Source: Kutzneria chonburiensis (GTDB lineage Bacteria; Actinomycetota; Actinomycetes; Mycobacteriales; Pseudonocardiaceae). Taken from it: a stretch of DNA of 64,000 bases. This document shows positions 24,673-35,400 of this stretch, piece after piece (within the stretch, counting starts at the first letter, position 1; each line of letters starts with the position of its first letter). The stretch covers positions 9,559,501 to 9,623,500 of the forward strand of contig NZ_CP097263.1 in assembly GCF_028622115.1 (NCBI RefSeq). The letters run 5' to 3'. The notes beneath the pieces were generated by a model. It searched no databases and was not told where the DNA came from. It saw nothing but the letters and a program-made list of their open reading frames with translations. The translations under genes and the position numbers were made by a program.

Positions 24673-24977
24673 GGTGCACCTCGGGTGCCCGCGAGCCCGC
24701 TTCGGGCGGGAGGTCGCGAGCGGCTGTCAGCGGTCACGGGGCAACCGTCGATCAGCAGGACCCGTCAGCCCTCTGGTCACCAGCATCCCACATTCCTCCA
24801 CAGTGGAGGGCTCGCGATGGGGTGATGGCCGCGCCGCTACGCGCGATTCAAGAACCGGCCGGGTCAACGCTGCTCCAACCGTGCGCCGCTTCGACTCCCC
24901 GACTGCCGAAGCACCCATCGGGGCCAGCGATCACCGGTTGACTGAACCCTTCCCACTGTCCATCCCAGACACGCTCC

Positions 24978-25087
24978 GAGACTTCTACCGAGACCGCGAG
25001 ACAGGGTGTGAGACTGGCTGTCTCGCTGGTCTCGCCTGCGGTCTCGGTGTCTCGTCTCGACCTGTCTCCGTGTCTCGGTGTGGTCTC
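24978..25087. repeat. cluster of 12 GAGAC/GTCTC pentamers
   Basis: Four GAGAC sites are followed by eight GTCTC sites within 110 bases, the first and second halves being largely inverted (ACCGAGACCGC pairs with GCGGTCTCGGT). It lies in the 609-base gene-free stretch 24673-25281 next to the replication-relaxation gene. Iteron-like clusters can be origins or initiator-binding sites; the function here is unproven. Confidence 0.55.
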
Positions 25088-25281
25088 GCCAGGTGCTCCG
25101 ACCACGGTGGGCAGCTCGACGTACAACGGGTCCAGATTCTCTGTGCTGCACAAGGACAACGGGCCGAGGTTAACGGACCGGCGCGGCCGTCGTCGGTGTC
25201 GTTCTCACTGAGGTCACGTCATCGTCTTTCACCTCCTCCGGGCAGACGGAAGCGTGCGGGAACCTTTGCGGGGAGGGGGAT

Positions 25282-26682
<1,401 letters not shown>

Positions 26683-26729
26683 GGTCACCACCGCCTCCTG
26701 TCCGGAGTAGCCGAGAGATGCTCGGCATC

Positions 26730-26960
26730 CAAGAACTCCGAATTTCGGCCCCAAAATCGCCACAGGTAACCAAATCGTGACCATATTCCCAGGTTGCCAG
26801 GGCTCGCAGACCCACATGCTGGGCCAACCCCTCGTCGACGAGCGACAGCCATGAGCGGTGCCTCCCTCCATAGGGCAGGAGATCCATACGCTCCTTAACT
26901 CCGATTTTCGGGCCGATCGGGGACATCGCCCCTGCCCGCCGTGACCAGACTGTGACCATG
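26730..26960. repeat. imperfect direct repeat upstream of the replication-relaxation gene
   Basis: Plus-strand segments 26730-26785 and 26893-26960 share AACTCCGA, TTTCGG, ATCGCC and a final GTGACCAT. The copies lie in the long leader of the minus-strand gene. They might be binding sites for a regulator. The remaining part of the gene-poor stretch 26683-27484 holds only the HAD remnant. Confidence 0.4.
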
Positions 26961-27060
26961 GGGTGCGGTGGGCACACTCAACTACGGCTGCCGCGCTCTT
27001 CAACGGTGGCAGGTGAACGGACACGCTTGCGTCGTTGGCTCTGATGACATATGAGCAAGG

Positions 27061-27108
27061 GGTGATCCGTGCTGTGGTGTTCGACGTCGGCGAGACCCTG
27101 CTGGGGGA
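27061..27108 (+). pseudogene. remnant of an HAD hydrolase N-terminus
   Basis: GTG 27061 begins VIRAVVFDVGETLLGD, the HAD motif I (DVGET), but after about 16 residues the sequence no longer resembles the family and soon hits stops in this frame. The next 370 bases show no convincing gene on either strand. This is a decayed fragment. Confidence 0.45.
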
Positions 27109-27484
27109 CCGCTCCCAAGATTCCCGACAGAGTCAAGCTGAGTCATTCCGAGGCACAGCTGGCCGGCGCGCAGCGCCATCACCTGGATCTCGTCCCACCT
27201 GGTGGCGGCGAGCATGTGCTCGTGCGCCTGCTGCAGATGTGCCGTGTCGACCGTCGGGGCGTCATCGTGCACGTCGAGGTGAAGCCGTCCCACCGTCGCA
27301 TGTGGATGCGGCGATGCTGATCGCCTGCGCGGTGCGCGCGATCGGGGTGCCACTGGTCGACGGTCACGGTGACGAACACTGTGGAGGCGCGGGCGTTCTG
27401 TGCATCGCTGACGGCTGACTACCAACTTCAGCTTGGCGAGCCGCACTACTGCTCACACATGGTGCAGGCCAACGGCGAGTGCGG

Positions 27485-28219
27485 CTAGGGGTCACGTCGG
27501 GGCGCGTCGGGGATCGCCTGCTCGTAGCTGAGTTCGTAGAGGTGCGCGCCCTTGACCAGCACGCTTGCCTCGACCGGCCGTTCGCCGGAGAAGATCGTCC
27601 GCAGCTGGCGGATCACCGGCACGTCGGCGGGCAAGTTGAGCGCCTCCAACTCGGCGGTCGTCGGCTGCCGAGCGGAGATTCGGTCGGTGAACCGGTCCTG
27701 TGGCCAGCCGAGTTCGGCGAGCACGCGGGGCGCGCCGCCGCGGATCCGTAGGCGACGGGCAAGCGGTGTCCCGGCGGCAAGGTCGGTCGGGTAGTAGGAC
27801 CAGCTGAGTTCGACCGGCTCACCGTCGTGCAGCAGCAACCGGTGGCGCATGACGGCGGCCTCGCCCTCGCCGAGTCCGAGCACTTGGGCCGCATCGGCGG
27901 TTGGGATCGCCTCGGCGACGTCGAGTATCTGGTACGAGTAGCCGCGCGGCATCGGCCCGAGGTAGTTCGCGGCGCCGACGACGAAGGGCTCGCGGTCCCG
28001 CACGTACACGCCGGCACCCGGCCGACTGCGCAGGAAGCCTTCGTCCTTCAGGGCGGACGCGGCCTTCTGGATGGTCGGGTTCGCGACGCCGTGTTGGGCG
28101 ACCAGTTGGCTCGTGGACGGCAGTTGGTCGCCAGGTGCGAGATCGCCGGACATGATCAGTGCGCGCAACGCTGCTGCGACCTGCTGGTGTAGAGGCCGTG
28201 TATCACGGTGTCGTGGCAT
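27485..28219 (-). CDS. GntR/HutC-family regulator with UTRA domain
   Basis: 244 residues from ATG 28219 (ATG 28231 would add four). The winged helix covers the first 70 residues (PLHQQVAAALRALIMSGDLAPGDQLPSTSQL, GVANPTIQKAASAL) and a UTRA ligand domain follows (AAVMRHRLLLHDGEPVELSWSYYPTDLA). It begins inside the 3' end of the upstream UTRA-only gene, so they are translated together. It likely regulates element genes. Confidence 0.87.
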   Translation of the reverse strand: MPRHRDTRPLHQQVAAALRALIMSGDLAPGDQLPSTSQLVAQHGVANPTIQKAASALKDEGFLRSRPGAGVYVRDREPFVVGAANYLGPMPRGYSYQILDVAEAIPTADAAQVLGLGEGEAAVMRHRLLLHDGEPVELSWSYYPTDLAAGTPLARRLRIRGGAPRVLAELGWPQDRFTDRISARQPTTAELEALNLPADVPVIRQLRTIFSGERPVEASVLVKGAHLYELSYEQAIPDAPRRDP

Positions 28220-28766
28220 CGTCATGCCCAATCGTGAGCTGGTAGCGGAGGTGGCGTCCGGGGAGCATCGTCATGACGCTGACCTCGACCGGTCGTCCGT
28301 CACGGCTGCTGCTGGTGCGGGCGAGCACAAGGACGGGCGTCGGCTCCTGTAGTGCAAGGATTTCGCTCTCCTCGGCACTCGCGAGCCTCACGGAGACGTC
28401 CTCGTCAACGTGGTGGAGTCCGTGACCGAGCGTCGTGAGCAATGTGGGCGCGCCGCCAGGGATCTTTCGCGGATCTGCCAGGCGCGTGCCGCGAGCGATG
28501 GCGGTGGGGTAGTAGGAGTCGACGAGTTCGACCGGTTGGCCGTCGAGGAGGACCAGCCGGCGTCGCAGGGCGACCGGGTCGGCTGGCGCGCCGCAGAGCG
28601 CGGCGGCGACCTGTGGCGGCGGCTGTACTTCTCCGACGTGGAGGAGCTGCTGGGTGCCGACGTGGCCGTGGTCGGCTGCTTCCTGGGCCCATGCTTCAGG
28701 TTCGCCCGGCTTGCGCGGCTTCACGTAGGGCGTGGAGACGCTGATCCACGCTTCTGAGCTGTGCAC
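28203..28766 (-). CDS. UTRA-domain protein lacking a DNA-binding domain
   Basis: 187 residues from GTG 28766, behind GGAG. The N-terminus SEAWISVSTPYVKPRKPGEPEAW has no winged helix. It is followed by a UTRA domain with DPVALRRRLVLLDGQPVELVDSYYPTAIARGT and a C-terminal PVEVSVMTMLPGRHLRY. Such stand-alone UTRA proteins occur in actinobacteria. Overlap with the GntR gene suggests the two form a heteromeric sensor-regulator. Confidence 0.78.
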   Translation of the reverse strand: MHSSEAWISVSTPYVKPRKPGEPEAWAQEAADHGHVGTQQLLHVGEVQPPPQVAAALCGAPADPVALRRRLVLLDGQPVELVDSYYPTAIARGTRLADPRKIPGGAPTLLTTLGHGLHHVDEDVSVRLASAEESEILALQEPTPVLVLARTSSSRDGRPVEVSVMTMLPGRHLRYQLTIGHDDATTP

Positions 28767-28865
28767 GGTGTGGGCTCCTCTGGTGTCAGGCCGGTGCGGG
28801 TCCCTCCGTCTGGGGCCAACTTTATCGGAACAGTGATACGGCTGGCCGGGTCGAGTGTAGCAACC

Positions 28866-28894
28866 TTGCAGCTATTCGCGAATGGTTATACGGT
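28866..28894 (+). promoter_or_regulatory. candidate promoter for the 28962 gene
   Basis: TTGCAG (28866-28871), a 17-base spacer, then TACGGT (28889-28894). The ATG of the following gene is 67 bases downstream, and the divergent GntR/UTRA operon begins about 100 bases upstream. Confidence 0.45.
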
Positions 28895-28961
28895 AGCTAG
28901 GTGCTGGTGACAGCGGCCAGCGCGATCGAGTGACGGGTGGACGAATCACCGGGAGATGGTC

Positions 28962-30065
28962 ATGCCGCATCGGCTGAGCCTCGTCCGTCGCATGGCGGGC
29001 CTGCGACGGCAGTACACCGCCGAGACCGATTCGACGGTCAATCCCGACATGGTCTACGCCGCCAGCTTGCTCGGCGACGAGGATCGGCGGCTGCTGTCTG
29101 CGGAGTGTGATCGTGCCTTCGCTGCGCGACTGCTCAATGTCCAGACGATTCCGGCGTCACCTCGACGGATCCGGGACGCCGTGCTGCCGGATGCGACCGA
29201 GAAGGCCCAGCGCGCCCTCGAAGCCAGCATCCTCTGTGCCGTCGCGCGAACGACAGCTCATCTGGATCACCCGGCTGCCACTGTGGGGGCGTGGTTGGCG
29301 GGACGGGGCGGGCGTGTGTTGCGGAAGGTGCGCCCGCAACTCGAAAGTCTGACGCTCCACGTCAACGCTGCGGCGATTGCGCCGCTGCCGTTCGAGTTGT
29401 TGCCTCGGGTCACGCGCGACGGCGGCCTTGTTGGCGTGCCAGGACTGCGCGCGGTGCTCCATCGTCGGTGCGCAGAGCTGTACGTCCTCGACTCGCCGGC
29501 CCGGGTGACACTCGCCAACCTCACCTACCGGCAGTGGACGGCTGCCATGGCGTTTGTCGATGCCGTCGATGGTGAGAACCCGCTTCGGTGGCTGGGAAAC
29601 GATCCAACTCCGCTACGTGAAGAGGAGCGGGACCGCCTGGTGCAAGCCCCACTGGAGCCGAAGATCGACTCCCTGCTCAGTGCGTTGCTTCGGCGGTTCG
29701 GATTGTTCGCGACGACGGCCAGGTTGTCGGTGCGGCGGATCGCGTGCGACGAGATCGAGATCGAATGGCGCGAGTCGCCCACCGTAGAGGCGGTGGCGGC
29801 AAGGCTGGTGCATGCCGTCGCTGGTCTCCCCAGTGATTTTCCTGTTGTCCTGCAGGGTGATCGGCTGAAGATAGCTGACCTTGATGAGGGCTGGACCGTT
29901 GTGCTCGGCAGGATGCGCGTCGACGACATCGGTCCTCTAGACGAGAATGCGGCCGAGGCTTCGGCAAGGTGGTTGGCCTGGAGTAGGGAGATGTCCCGGC
30001 CCAACCCGACCTGGCCCCGGTCTCTTGCCGTCGAGCGCTGGGTCATCACCGCGCAGCAGAGTTGA
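28962..30065 (+). CDS. protein of unknown function in the defence island
   Basis: 367 residues from ATG 28962, with GGGAG seven bases upstream (an ATG at 28956 is too close to it). No domain is recognised. The composition is arginine-rich and mostly helical in the first 200 residues (VRRMAGLRRQYTAE), with beta-rich stretches near 245-330 (RLSVRRIACDEIEIEWRE, KIADLDEGWTVVLGRMRVDDI). There is no signal peptide or membrane helix. It is the first gene of the cargo region, convergent with GmrSD, so a defence-related role is possible. Confidence 0.6.
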   Translation: MPHRLSLVRRMAGLRRQYTAETDSTVNPDMVYAASLLGDEDRRLLSAECDRAFAARLLNVQTIPASPRRIRDAVLPDATEKAQRALEASILCAVARTTAHLDHPAATVGAWLAGRGGRVLRKVRPQLESLTLHVNAAAIAPLPFELLPRVTRDGGLVGVPGLRAVLHRRCAELYVLDSPARVTLANLTYRQWTAAMAFVDAVDGENPLRWLGNDPTPLREEERDRLVQAPLEPKIDSLLSALLRRFGLFATTARLSVRRIACDEIEIEWRESPTVEAVAARLVHAVAGLPSDFPVVLQGDRLKIADLDEGWTVVLGRMRVDDIGPLDENAAEASARWLAWSREMSRPNPTWPRSLAVERWVITAQQS

Positions 30066-30271
30066 GGCGGAAACCCGCGCTTGCGGCCGATTCGCTGGCG
30101 GTAGCATAGCTTGCGTCCTGTGGGCGGAATAGGTACTTGACCTGTGGATTCGTTAGTCAAGAGCGCCAAATGACGTTTCATGGAGGCGCTGTCCGCGCGC
30201 GACGATGAACCACTTTGTGACGGCGAGCCCGCCGGCAATCCACCGACGGGCAACCAGACCCAGCGTGCGGG

Positions 30272-31945
30272 TTACGCGAGTTCCCACAGCCCGGACAGAG
30301 CCGACAGGAGCTCTTTTTGCCTGTGGCTGAGCAGATCAGGTGTCCATTGCTGCTCGGCGAGTACCTGGGTCGTCAGGACGAACGGCGACACGCCGTTCTT
30401 GGTCGTAAAGTACCGCTGCTTCTTGATGTCGAAGTCGTAGTTACTGGCCTGGGAGTTCTTCCGGCGAGCCAGAAGCGTCAGGTTGGCCAGTCGGTGGACC
30501 CAGTACCGACGCTGCTCATCGGTGAACCAGGTTCGCCAGATGCTGTCGGTCATGGGGGACTGCGGCAGGACGTGTTCGACCGTGATGAGCGGGTGGTCGT
30601 AGCTGGCGCCGCCGGAGGAGAGAGCGGAGTCCAAGCGCAGCAGCACATAGAGCCGGATCCGGGTGACCGTGTAGATCTCGCCGTCGAGACGGCGTCGCGT
30701 GTCCTCACGTTCGTGCTCGTCCAGTCGCAGTGGGGACTGCGGACCGTACAGGTCTGCGTCTGCCTCGATCGCATCGAGCACTCGGCCGTACCGTTCGATC
30801 CTGCGGGTGACGTCCACGCGGCGGATGAGCATGCTTGCCGCCAGTCGTTCGAGGTGCACGAGGAAGCGATACACAGCGAAGGTGTCGGTAGCCGGTCGGC
30901 TGAGGTAGCTGATCGCCGGCGGGATCCAGTCGGTGTTGTCCAGCATGTTCAGCCAGCGCAGCATGTCGTTGACCCTGTCGGCGCCGGCCGCTGCACGATA
31001 GTCCGCGCGAGTGACGACTTCGAAGGCGTCCGAAAGCGGAACGAGCACCTCATCGATGAACCGCTTGCGATCGGGCACCTGTGACAGGACCGAGGACCTG
31101 AACTCCTTGAGGATCGACTCGCGGGCTTTGGTCTTGGCGAACACCATGCGGATGTGCGAGAAGAGGTCGGCGAAGTCCGTGCGTCCGAGGTCCTCTTCCT
31201 CGGACTCCCACTTGGCGGTGTAGGTCTCTTGGTCCGGTTCGGCGATCGCGCCGATGATCTCGGACTTGAGGATGTCGGTGTGGGTGAGGTCGAGGCCGCG
31301 TTCGTTGAGGACGGTGAAGATGCGATAGGCGGAGTCGAAGTCTTGGGTGGAAACCACCACCAGGTAGGTGTTTTGGTAGATGAACGACGCGAGCCGGTGG
31401 CAGTCCTCGATGGGGAGCTCACCGAGGCGGTCCAAGAACAGGACCGTGTTGTGCACTAGATTGCGCTGGCTGTCCGGCAGCGTGTCTGTGGCCAGGTTCT
31501 GCAGTCGCTCGATCCCGGTCCGTGTTTGGATGTGCTTGTCGAAGAATGGCTGGTCGCGTTCGCGCAAGGTGAGTCTGGGCTGGTCGATCGTGCCCTTGAT
31601 CGGATCGCCCTTCTGGAACACCCGACTGTCTAACGACGTCGCGAACCCGGCATCGACGTATTGGCGCAGCGCGCTAAGCAACAGCGTCAGGGTTGTCAGG
31701 CGTTGCTGACCGTCGACGACCTCCGCTGCTGCGTCGTTCTCCGCCTTCACCAACACGATGCTCCCGAGAAAGTACGGGTCGGTCGTGCCGTCGGACGCGG
31801 CCGCGAGCAGGTCGTCGAACATCTCCCCGGCTTGCTCCGCGGTCCACGCGTACGGGCGCTGGTAGCGCGGGATGGTGAAGCGGTATTCGTCGCTGAAGAT
31901 GTCGCCGACAGGACGCTCGGCAGCTTGGATCTTCGTACCTGACAT
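30272..31945 (-). CDS. GmrSD-type (DUF262/DUF1524) type IV restriction enzyme, fused
   Basis: 557 residues from ATG 31945, behind AAGG. The N-terminal DUF262 (GmrS-like) domain has PRYQRPYAW (26-34) and the NTP-binding DGQQR (78-82). The C-terminal DUF1524 (GmrD-like) His-Me nuclease has TVEHVLPQ, a later NLTLL and an asparagine-rich end. Fused GmrSD enzymes use NTP and cut DNA with glucosylated hydroxymethylcytosine and related bases, protecting against modified phages. It is divergent from the DISARM-like operon. Confidence 0.88.
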   Translation of the reverse strand: MSGTKIQAAERPVGDIFSDEYRFTIPRYQRPYAWTAEQAGEMFDDLLAAASDGTTDPYFLGSIVLVKAENDAAAEVVDGQQRLTTLTLLLSALRQYVDAGFATSLDSRVFQKGDPIKGTIDQPRLTLRERDQPFFDKHIQTRTGIERLQNLATDTLPDSQRNLVHNTVLFLDRLGELPIEDCHRLASFIYQNTYLVVVSTQDFDSAYRIFTVLNERGLDLTHTDILKSEIIGAIAEPDQETYTAKWESEEEDLGRTDFADLFSHIRMVFAKTKARESILKEFRSSVLSQVPDRKRFIDEVLVPLSDAFEVVTRADYRAAAGADRVNDMLRWLNMLDNTDWIPPAISYLSRPATDTFAVYRFLVHLERLAASMLIRRVDVTRRIERYGRVLDAIEADADLYGPQSPLRLDEHEREDTRRRLDGEIYTVTRIRLYVLLRLDSALSSGGASYDHPLITVEHVLPQSPMTDSIWRTWFTDEQRRYWVHRLANLTLLARRKNSQASNYDFDIKKQRYFTTKNGVSPFVLTTQVLAEQQWTPDLLSHRQKELLSALSGLWELA

Positions 31946-32413
31946 GAGGATCATCCTTGCACCACGGGCGGAGCCTGTGGGGACATTGGTGCACGGATCG
32001 CAAGCGGTGGTGGCCGCATGGCGGTGCTTCACCCTTTTGCCGGAGCAATAAGCCTGGCTGGATCGCCGCTGATGGCTATGGACAGTTGCTGTTGGTGCTC
32101 CGGGACCACGGGGCAGGAGGTGCCTCCGTCGGTGACCTTTTGCGCTCCGCGAGGCACGGTAGGTAGTCGCCATCGAAGTGGACATCTGCCGCAAAGGCGG
32201 ACCACCCGAGCGTGTTGTGGACATCAACCGGGACAAGAGCGTTCGGCCAATCGAGTGTATCGAGGGGGATGGCCGTAACGAGGAGAGCGGCTGTTTCCGA
32301 CTAGTCGATGACACACAGACAGAAAGCGAGCGCTGGACCTCCAACACGCAGGTTCCCGTCGCTCGCTTGATTGAGCCCCGCCGCTGGTATGGGGCACGAT
32401 CCGCGGGGGCGAT
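31946..32413. other. divergent intergenic region, no gene recognised
   Basis: The 468 bases between the GmrSD gene and the DISARM-like operon must hold promoters for both. No convincing -35/-10 pair or short gene stands out by eye, and open frames here lack ribosome sites and family features. Confidence 0.5.
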
Positions 32414-35400
32414 GTGGACGCTTTTGGCGTGCTCGGCGACGTGCTGGAGGACTACAAGTCCTATGTGGAGGGCTTCCTCAACATCAGAGACCCGACCATC
32501 CTGGCGAAGGTTGAGCAGGAGGTCGCCAACGGATTGATGTGGCCGGAGCCGTGGCTCGCCCTCAACCCCGCCTTTCAGTCCGGTGGCTCGGTCAGCGACT
32601 TGGTAGAGGCAGGGCTTCTCCATCCCGGCTGCCGCGAGATCTTCCGCCGCCGGACCGCCGACGATCCGTTCGGCAGTGAGGTCGTCTTCCACCAACATCA
32701 GGCTGACGCCGTACGGATCGCGGCACGCCTCGAGTCGTACGTGTTGACCACCGGCACTGGGTCGGGAAAGTCGATGTCCTACATCGTGCCGATCGTGGAC
32801 CGTGTCCTGCGTGAGGGTTCAGGGCACGGCGTGCGCGCCATCGTCGTATACCCCATGAACGCTCTTGCCAACAGCCAAGTCGGCGAGTTGGAGAAGTTCC
32901 TCGGCCACGACAAGCGCAAGGTCAGCTTCGAGCGCTACACCGGGCAGGAAAGCCCCGCTAAACGCGACGAGATCCTGGCGAGCCCACCGGACATCCTGCT
33001 GACCAACTACGTGATGTTGGAACTGATGCTCACCCGGCCCCGCGAGCGCTGCAGCCTCATCAGTCGAGCCGAACACCTGTCCTTTCTCGTACTCGATGAA
33101 CTGCACACCTACCGCGGCCGCCAAGGCGCCGACGTCGCCATGCTCATACGGCGCCTCCGCGGAGCCATCGGTGCCGAACAGCTCCAATGCATCGGAACCA
33201 GTGCAACGCTGGCCGGCCCGGGCACCCGCGAGGAGCAGCGGGCCGAGGTGGCCGCACTGGCAAGCCGCCTGTTCGGAACATCGATTCCCACCACCAACAT
33301 CGTGGGAGAGTCACTGCGACGGACCACTAGTGGCGAGTTGGACATCAGTTCCCTCGCCGTGAGGCTGGTGTCGCCACCACCGACGACATTCGACGCGCTA
33401 CGCATCGACAACCTGGCCATCTGGATCGAAGAGACCTTCGGGCTCTGCACGGACGACGAGGGCAACCTGGCCCGCCAGAGCCCTCTTCGGCTCCGCAGCG
33501 CGGCTTCGCGGCTGTCTGGCCTCACCCACGCGGATCAGGCCGTATGTGAAAGCGCTATCCGGGACACCCTCCTCGCCGGCTCGCGGGCCCGCGACAGCGG
33601 CGGGCGCGCTCTGTTCGCCTTCAAGTTGCACCAGTTCATCGGCAAAGGCGACACCGCCTACGTCACTCTCGACCGCCCCGGGACCCGCTACCTCACCACC
33701 CAGTACCAACGCAGCGCACCGCACGGCCCCGCTGGCCAACCTCTGTTCCCGCTGGCCTTCTGCCGCGAATGCGGTCAGGACTACCTCGTGGTCAACCGCG
33801 AGAAGGGCGGCGAGCAGTTCACACCACGAGTACTCAACGGTGGAACCGGCGAACAGGCCGAAGCCGCCGGACTGCTGCTGATCACCGACACCGACTGGCC
33901 CGACCGGTCCTCACCGGACCTGCTTTCCCTCGTCCCCGACGACTGGATCATCGAGTCCGGGGGAACCCGAGAACTGGACAAGGCCCGCCGACCGCGGCTG
34001 CCCCAGCCTATGCGGGTCGACACCTTCGGCACCGTCACCGAGGACGGCATTAGCGCAGCGTTCTTTGAAACGTTGCACTTCTGCCCGACATGCAAAACCA
34101 GCTACGAGAGCACCGCCCAGTCCGAGTTCTCCCGCGTCGCCAGCCTGGGCACCGAGGGCCGCGCCAGCGCCGTGACCGTGCTGTCACAAGCAGTCGTGCG
34201 CGCTCTGCGTGAGACCGGCGACCTCGATGCTGACGCCCGCAAGTTCCTCGCGTTCTCCGACAACCGCCAGGACGCCAGCCTGCAAGCCGGCCACTTCAAC
34301 GACTTCGTACTGGTCGGTCTGATCCGCTCAGCGGTCTACCAGGCAACCCTGGGCCAGCAACGGAAATACCCAGACGAGCCGCTCACCGATGACAACCTCG
34401 GCCGCAAGGTCGTCGAGTCCCTCAAGGTCGACATCGCCACCTACGCCCGCAACCCCGAAGTCGAGTACGCCGCGAAAACCAAGGTCACAAGGGCGCTGCG
34501 CGAATCAGTCGCCTACCGCGTGTGGGCTGACCTGCGCCGGGGATGGCGCATCACCATGCCCAACCTAGAACAAACCGGCCAACTACTGCTGACCTACGCA
34601 GGCCTGGATCAGCTGGCTGACGACGACAGCCGGTGGGCAGCGGCGGGCCAGCCGCTTGCCGGCGCCGAACCGGAGACTCGTCAGCTGATTATGCAGACTC
34701 TCCTGGACGAGATGCGGCGCAACATCTGCATCGAATCGGCTTATCTGACCGAAGAGCGCTACGAGGACATCAAACGAGCCAGCCAGGAATGGCTGCGAGC
34801 ACCATGGGCGCTCACCGACGAGCAGGGGGTCTATGCCGCCACCTGCTACCCCGGCGCGCGACCACGCGCCACCCCCGGCATCGGCCGTGACCTCTATCTC
34901 TCCGGTCTCGGGCAGTACGGCCGGTGGCTACGCCGGCCGGGCCGCTTCCCGCTTCATGACCATCACCTGACCGTGCGGGACGCCGATGGCCTGATCACCA
35001 CGCTTCTCACGGTGATGGCGAACGTTGGCCTGCTCGCCAGGATCGAGGAACGCAACCGGCGGGTCGGCTATCGGATACAGGCCGGCATGATCGAATGGCA
35101 CGCCGGCGACGGCCGACGACGCGCGACGGACCCGATCCGCACCAACGCCGCCGATGGCAGGGTCAATCCCTACTTCCGTCGCTTCTATGCGGAAACCGCT
35201 ACCGGACTCGCCGGCTTGGAAGCCCGGGAGCACACCGCGCAGGTGCGGCAAGAGGACCGTCAGGAACGCGAGCGCAGGTTCAGCGAGGCCGAACTGCCCG
35301 TCCTGTACTGCTCGCCCACCATGGAACTGGGCGTCGACATCAAAAGCCTCAACGCGGTGGGCATGCGCAACGTCCCCCCGACACCGGCCAACTACGCCCA

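Noticed and set aside
24978-25087. CRISPR array
   Set aside because: The repeats are 5-base pentamers with irregular spacing, and no cas gene is present.
27035-27446. Functional HAD hydrolase or a minus-strand gene
   Set aside because: HAD similarity ends after about 16 residues, and the minus frame has no recognisable motif or ribosome site.
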